From NCBI GenBank assembly GCA_018398765.1, contig JAHBMJ010003537.1:1-10216 (forward strand): a stretch of DNA of 10,216 nt. The letters run 5' to 3'. This DNA comes from Chromera velia. Lineage: Eukaryota > Sar > Chromeraceae. Shown piece after piece: positions 7,278 to 10,216 of the stretch. The notes under the pieces are model-generated. The model saw only the letters and a program-made list of their open reading frames with translations. It did not search any database and had not been told where the DNA came from. The position numbers and the translations under genes were made by a program. The first letter of the stretch is position 1; each line of letters opens with the position of its first letter.

Positions 7278-8480
7278 TTTTCCGGGAGAGAACGGGGCCG
7301 CAGAAAGGCTGCTCTCTTCCCCCTCTTTCTCTCAAATCTTTTCTCTCAATGTAGTTCAGCAGAGTGAACGCGGACCCTCCACTGCAGGCCCGTTCTTGAT
7401 CCCTCTTCTCTCTTCGTCTCCTGCATCTGCGATGCTATCAGCGGCGATGCACGGAGATGAGTCTTGATTGGCAGATTCCGAAGCGTTCTCTTCCCCGACG
7501 TCAAGCACTGGTCGCTCTATCACTTTCTGCGACGACCCCTCCACGTGGGTCTCGGGTGGATTCCGAAGTGTTTGCTTCCATCCTCTTCCAACGTCGGCTG
7601 TCCGAGCTCAACGCTCTGAACGCTGCTCGCTCCACATGCAAGACTCCAACCAACCTTCGATCCTCTCTCTACTAGACACTTCTGACCTTCTCTACTTCTT
7701 TCTACTTCCTTCAACGCCCTCCACGCCGACCACAAGATCGCGTCGGAGGTCACTGCAGGCCACTGGCAGTTGTTCTCCATCCGTTGAGATGACTGTTGGT
7801 CCACATCGAAACGATCTCGTGAGGATTCGATGACAACTTCACGAGTGGCGCAGCATACCAGGGCCTACGTCTCCCCATTGGGACCCGGTCCGGCTGTATG
7901 CAACTCTGGCCCTTCTTGCACTTAGAAGGTTTTCTCGGCCACCTCCGATGGCCTACCATGGGTTTGCTTTCGAAGTGTGATGACCCACACTGGTCGCCAA
8001 CCCACTCCAAGCACAGATAGCGCGAGTCAAGGTTCGCTCTCTTGATGGTCGTGATCTGTCTTCTCGAACAACAAGGGTCTGGTTCCAAAGTGCCTGCTAA
8101 CGCACTGGTCGCCTGCCCTCTCAAGGAGCCCCTGCAAGGTGCAGCGCTCCTTCTCGAACAACTTGGGTTTAGTAATGACGTGCTTTCTGCTTGAGCACGG
8201 GTCGACTGCCTTTGCCAACTTCAAGGAGTTTTCTACTCCTTCTCGACAAGTTTGGAGACGGAGCTGCGTGTCACGATCTCTTTTCTCTCCGTTTTCCCAC
8301 AGTTTTCGATTAATTTTCGTTTCTTGTGCGTGCACTTTCTTTTTCCTGTCGATTGTACGCGTGCTACCGCTATAAAGAGAGAAATCCACGTAAAGCTACA
8401 AGCTCCTCTCCTACCTCTCCTAGCTCTTTGACTGCTTCCTTCTCTGGTAGTTCAGTGCAGGACTCAGTACGCTACCGCTA
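7278..8480. other. LTR-element interior, non-coding with decayed ~90-bp repeats
   Basis: The plus frame 7468-7833 and minus frames 7750-8124 and 8027-8389 have no recognisable domain. Related segments recur. GATTCCGAAG with downstream CTTCC begins at 7474 and 7559. TTCTCGAACAAC begins at 8061 and 8151 with a weaker copy at about 8240. ACTGGTCGCC-like cores lie at about 7991, 8106 and 8199. Minus-strand translations of the later block echo each other (AGDQCVSRHF, VGDQCGSSHF; KPKLFEK, RPLLFEK) but lie in different frames. This could be a decayed 30-residue repeat protein or simply an old DNA tandem array. Confidence 0.5.
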
Positions 8481-8508
8481 TAGAGAGGGAAATCCCCGTA
8501 AAGCTACA
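8363..8508 (+). repeat. Duplicated purine-tract/LTR-start block
   Basis: A 38-bp unit at 8363-8400 recurs at 8471-8508 (35 of 38 identical, 108 bp apart). Each unit contains GCTACCGCTATA, a purine stretch and CGTAAAGCTACA. In the second copy the purine stretch (AGAGAGGGAAA, 8482-8492) sits four bases before the 3' repeat, where a polypurine tract should be, and CGTAAAGCTACA is the first 12 bases of the repeat itself. The upstream copy thus looks like a second tract plus a stub of LTR. Confidence 0.75.
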
Positions 8509-8975
8509 GAGATTCACGCCAGAAATAACGGCGGCAATGGCTTCATAGTGCCCCGATGACAGCCGCTTTCCCGGGCCGCGTGAACTTTAACTTTCCGGGG
8601 CCACATGTTGCGCAATAGCTTTTGAGATCTAAGCGCAGTCTCAAATCGTCGATTAATTGTGCGCATGCATTCGTGTAGATCTGATCATACTTCCCTGTTC
8701 TAATTGAAAGCTTGCATCACGGTTCAATGAGCGACCTCTCGGTTACTCCTGGTCTCTCACTCACTTTTTCTGACACTCGACCTTGCTCTATGCATTTATT
8801 CAAACGTCTCACCTCAGATTAGTCTAGGTGTTATGATGATTTCTTTATGTAGACGGACGAGCTAGTGAGTCAATCTCCCTTTTGTCAGAATATCTTAATG
8901 TGATCGACCAAGGTGGCGTGAGTCTAGGCCCTTTCGGTTGCTAGTCTCCCGACCAGCGCCACCTATCACATCATG
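8497..8975 (+). repeat. Downstream long direct repeat (putative 3' LTR)
   Basis: Second copy of the 478/479-bp repeat. Both copies are full length, and the homology ends within one base of the proposed CCGGG target duplication. Differences from the upstream copy number 20; seven of them are at CpG positions, where one copy has CG and the other TG or CA. Confidence 0.85.
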
Positions 8976-8980
8976 CCGGG

Positions 8981-9215
8981 CCGAGTGTCTGAGGCCAGCC
9001 GCGGGGTAATCGCTTCCATGCGAATTCGATTGATCGCCGTGCGCCATTTTCCAAGTGCATACTAGGTCTTATTGAGATCAAATCTTACCAAATTGATTCG
9101 TGAGTTGATCTAGCGACCTGTCTATTTGAACACAGACTTTCCATCAAGAGTTCTGACAGGATGACCTGCCTCTAGCGGGCAGTATGCATATTTGCTCTCC
9201 TTTAGGTCTCTAGTG
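8981..9215. other. Right remnant of the middle insertion layer
   Basis: 235 bp of unique sequence between the LTR-like element and the right TIR tip. Homology to the TIR resumes abruptly at GGGATAG (9216). No reading frame or terminal repeat is obvious. Together with 6723-6786 it accounts for the DNA into which the LTR element inserted. Confidence 0.5.
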
Positions 9216-9272
9216 GGGATAGAAATAGTGGACTATTCCACTATTCCACTATAATTTTAGCCCGTAGATGTA
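9216..9272 (-). repeat. Right terminal tip of the TIR element
   Basis: 57 bp that are the reverse complement of 5461-5517 with two mismatches, both transitions. It ends CCCGTAGATG followed by TA. It is separated from its own subterminal arm (6563-6722) by the nested insertion. Confidence 0.9.
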
Positions 9273-9575
9273 TGACAACACTTAAACACCACTTTTTGAT
9301 TCATGTAACACATCAACAACACTAAAACAACGTATTTTTTAGTTTGACAACAGAAAAAAAACAAAAAACAAAAAAAACAAAATAACTAATTTTTTTTTTT
9401 TGAAAACTATCCCTAGGCTTAGCTTAGGTTTCACATGCTTAGGCTAGCTGCATGTATAAATCTATTCGCTCATTGATTCATTGATCGATAATTAACTACT
9501 GTTTTGGTTAACACATAATATGAGAATATACGAATGAAATGACGTCTAAAGTAAGTTAATAAATAGGACCCTTTT
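9273..9575. other. AT-rich, no gene seen
   Basis: Low-GC spacer with an A-rich patch of AAAAAAC-type runs (about 9353-9382) followed by a T12 run (about 9390-9401). It differs clearly in composition from the flanking DNA. A GTAAGT at 9551 and a TTTTACTCAG at 9579-9588 look like splice signals, but the 25-30 bp between them is too short for an intron. Confidence 0.5.
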
Positions 9576-9626
9576 TTGTTTTACTCAGCTCTGCACGCAA
9601 CTAGGCAGGCAAGTCCTGTTTTACAG

Positions 9627-10031
9627 TATCAAAGTGCGCCACTTCGCCTCCACCAGTTTGATGAAGTATTGAGAGGACTTCAGCTCGCATCTGTGCGATC
9701 AAGGCCTCAGCCAAGGCAATCAACACAGAAGTTTCTGGTCGTTCCTCTTCTTTATCCTCATTCCCCACAGTGTAACTTGACCGACGAGCATCGCAAGCCT
9801 CCAGACCTTTCGTCAGATCGATTTTTTTTTTTTGAGCCCTGGGTCTTCAACGCGTCCTCTACAGACCCGGCCGGACGCCCAAAGGAGGGGTCAAAAGGAC
9901 CGGGGGGGGGAGTTGGGGCTGCCATTGGGGAGGACTCTACGCGCTCACTTTGCGCCAGTTGCCCCACCGGAGGGTCAGAAGGGAGGAAAGGAGAGACGGC
10001 CAGGGGGGCAGATCAACGTCTCTCGTTCTGA
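9627..10031 (+). CDS. Possible exon of an unidentified gene
   Basis: An open frame from 9576 to a stop at 10029-10031 is entered by a good acceptor (GTTTTACAG, ends 9626). It reads YQSAPLRLHQFDEVLRGLQL, then SVRSRPQPRQSTQKFLV. The first 110 bases look the most protein-like. After that, a CATTCCCCACAG acceptor-like site (ends about 9770) and a T12 run at 9822-9833 suggest that part may be intron, and the distal end becomes Gly/Ser-rich low complexity. A competing frame (9832-10047) overlaps the end. No domain is recognised and no donor is fixed, so extent and reality are uncertain. Confidence 0.25.
   Translation, partial: YQSAPLRLHQFDEVLRGLQLASVRSRPQPRQSTQKFLVVPLLYPHSPQCNLTDEHRKPPDLSSDRFFFFEPWVFNASSTDPAGRPKEGSKGPGGGVGAAIGEDSTRSLCASCPTGGSEGRKGETARGADQRLSF
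9895..9932 (+). other. Short G-rich block with quadruplex potential
   Basis: A run of ten or so G (about 9902-9911), then TTGGGG and ATTGGGG within 30 bp, on the plus strand. This is enough G runs for quadruplex formation. It lies inside the doubtful exon above and argues that this part is not ordinary coding sequence. Confidence 0.5.
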
Positions 10032-10143
10032 GGTCGCTGCGCAGTAGACAAAGGGCAAGAAAGGTGTTATCATGTTTCAAGCTGAAGATGCGCCAGCAAA
10101 CCTCGAGCCAGGCACGAATTTGGAAAGTCTCGAAATTGAGTGG

Positions 10144-10145
<2 letters not shown>

Positions 10146-10186
<41 letters not shown>

Positions 10187-10216
10187 CACACACGCACACA
10201 CACACACACACACACA
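10146..10216. repeat. CA microsatellite running off the window end
   Basis: At least 70 bp of CA repeat with two CACGCA interruptions (about 10180 and 10194). It continues beyond the window. The 92-codon minus-strand frame across it (Cys/Val repeats) is an artefact. Confidence 0.95.

Larger units (their letters stand above)
6782..8980 (+). mobile_element. Non-autonomous LTR-retrotransposon-like element
   Basis: Two 478-bp direct repeats in identical register (offset 1710 bp, no indels, 20 differences) flank a 1.2-kb interior. CCGGG occurs immediately before the first repeat (6782-6786) and one base after the second (8976-8980), consistent with a 5-bp target-site duplication if the repeats are 479 bp. 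The interior begins at 7266 with TGGTGCCGGCTC, placed where a tRNA primer-binding site should be. A purine tract (8482-8492) lies just upstream of the second repeat. No gag, protease, integrase or reverse transcriptase motif is visible in any frame. The repeat ends are not TG...CA, which is atypical. A segmental direct duplication is the main alternative. Confidence 0.6.
5461..9272. mobile_element. TIR element of the ACTATTC-repeat type, split by a nested insertion
   Basis: The two ends are a 57-bp inverted repeat: 5461-5517 against the reverse complement of 9216-9272, 55 of 57 identical. The ends read (TA)CATCTAYRGGCTAAAATTATAG, so a TA target duplication is possible. A second inverted pair, 5529-5688 with 6563-6722, is 153/160 identical without gaps. 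On the left, tip and arm are 11 bp apart (AATCAATCAAT). On the right they are 2.49 kb apart, so the right repeat was interrupted by an insertion. Without the insertion the element is about 1.3 kb with about 228-bp TIRs. No transposase is visible, so it is a non-autonomous (MITE-like or foldback) element. The TA flank would suit a Tc1/mariner-type mobiliser, but this is inference. Confidence 0.75.

Noticed and set aside
7750-8389. Minus-strand frames as a gag- or polymerase-like gene in the LTR element
   Set aside because: No zinc knuckle, aspartic protease, reverse transcriptase or integrase motif could be found, and the repeated peptides fall in different frames.

Overview
This is eukaryotic nuclear DNA. 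Long dinucleotide microsatellites are scattered through it, genes can be read only by joining short exons across GT-AG introns, and nested mobile elements fill the right-centre. There is no bacterial operon layout, ribosome-binding-site pattern or dense coding. Exon base composition is moderate in GC and the introns are short (about 85-500 bp). The style would suit an alga or other protist, for example a chromerid-like one, but I cannot name the organism from sequence alone.

Layout. 1-640: G-rich purine tracts, a 340-bp GT microsatellite, then CA-rich and GA-rich tails. 641-1516: no convincing gene, perhaps a first exon near 1272. About 1517-3624: one plus-strand spliced gene that I do not recognise. 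It encodes a protein with one likely transmembrane helix, a basic stretch, a Pro-rich linker and a charged, probably helical C-terminal region. Its large exon (2930-3624) reads through only if three one-base indels are allowed. Two introns carry long microsatellites, and 3912-4058 may be a last exon. 4059-5460: no supported gene.

5461-9272 is a three-layer nest of mobile or repeat DNA. The outer layer has terminal inverted repeats of about 228 bp, built from ACTATTC/GAATAGT words and flanked by TA. Its right repeat is split: the inner 160 bp lies at 6563-6722 and the outer 57-bp tip at 9216-9272. The 2.49 kb between these is an insertion. Inside it, two 478-bp direct repeats (6787-7264 and 8497-8974, 20 differences) flank a 1.2-kb non-coding interior. 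A primer-binding-site-like TGG start, a purine tract and a 5-bp CCGGG target duplication make this look like a non-autonomous LTR retrotransposon. The third layer is about 300 bp that flanks the LTR element on both sides.

9273-9575 is AT-rich and empty. 9627-10031 may be an exon of another gene. The window ends in a CA microsatellite. The strongest observations are the split inverted repeat with its nested LTR-like element, and the almost pure transition bias between all repeat copies.
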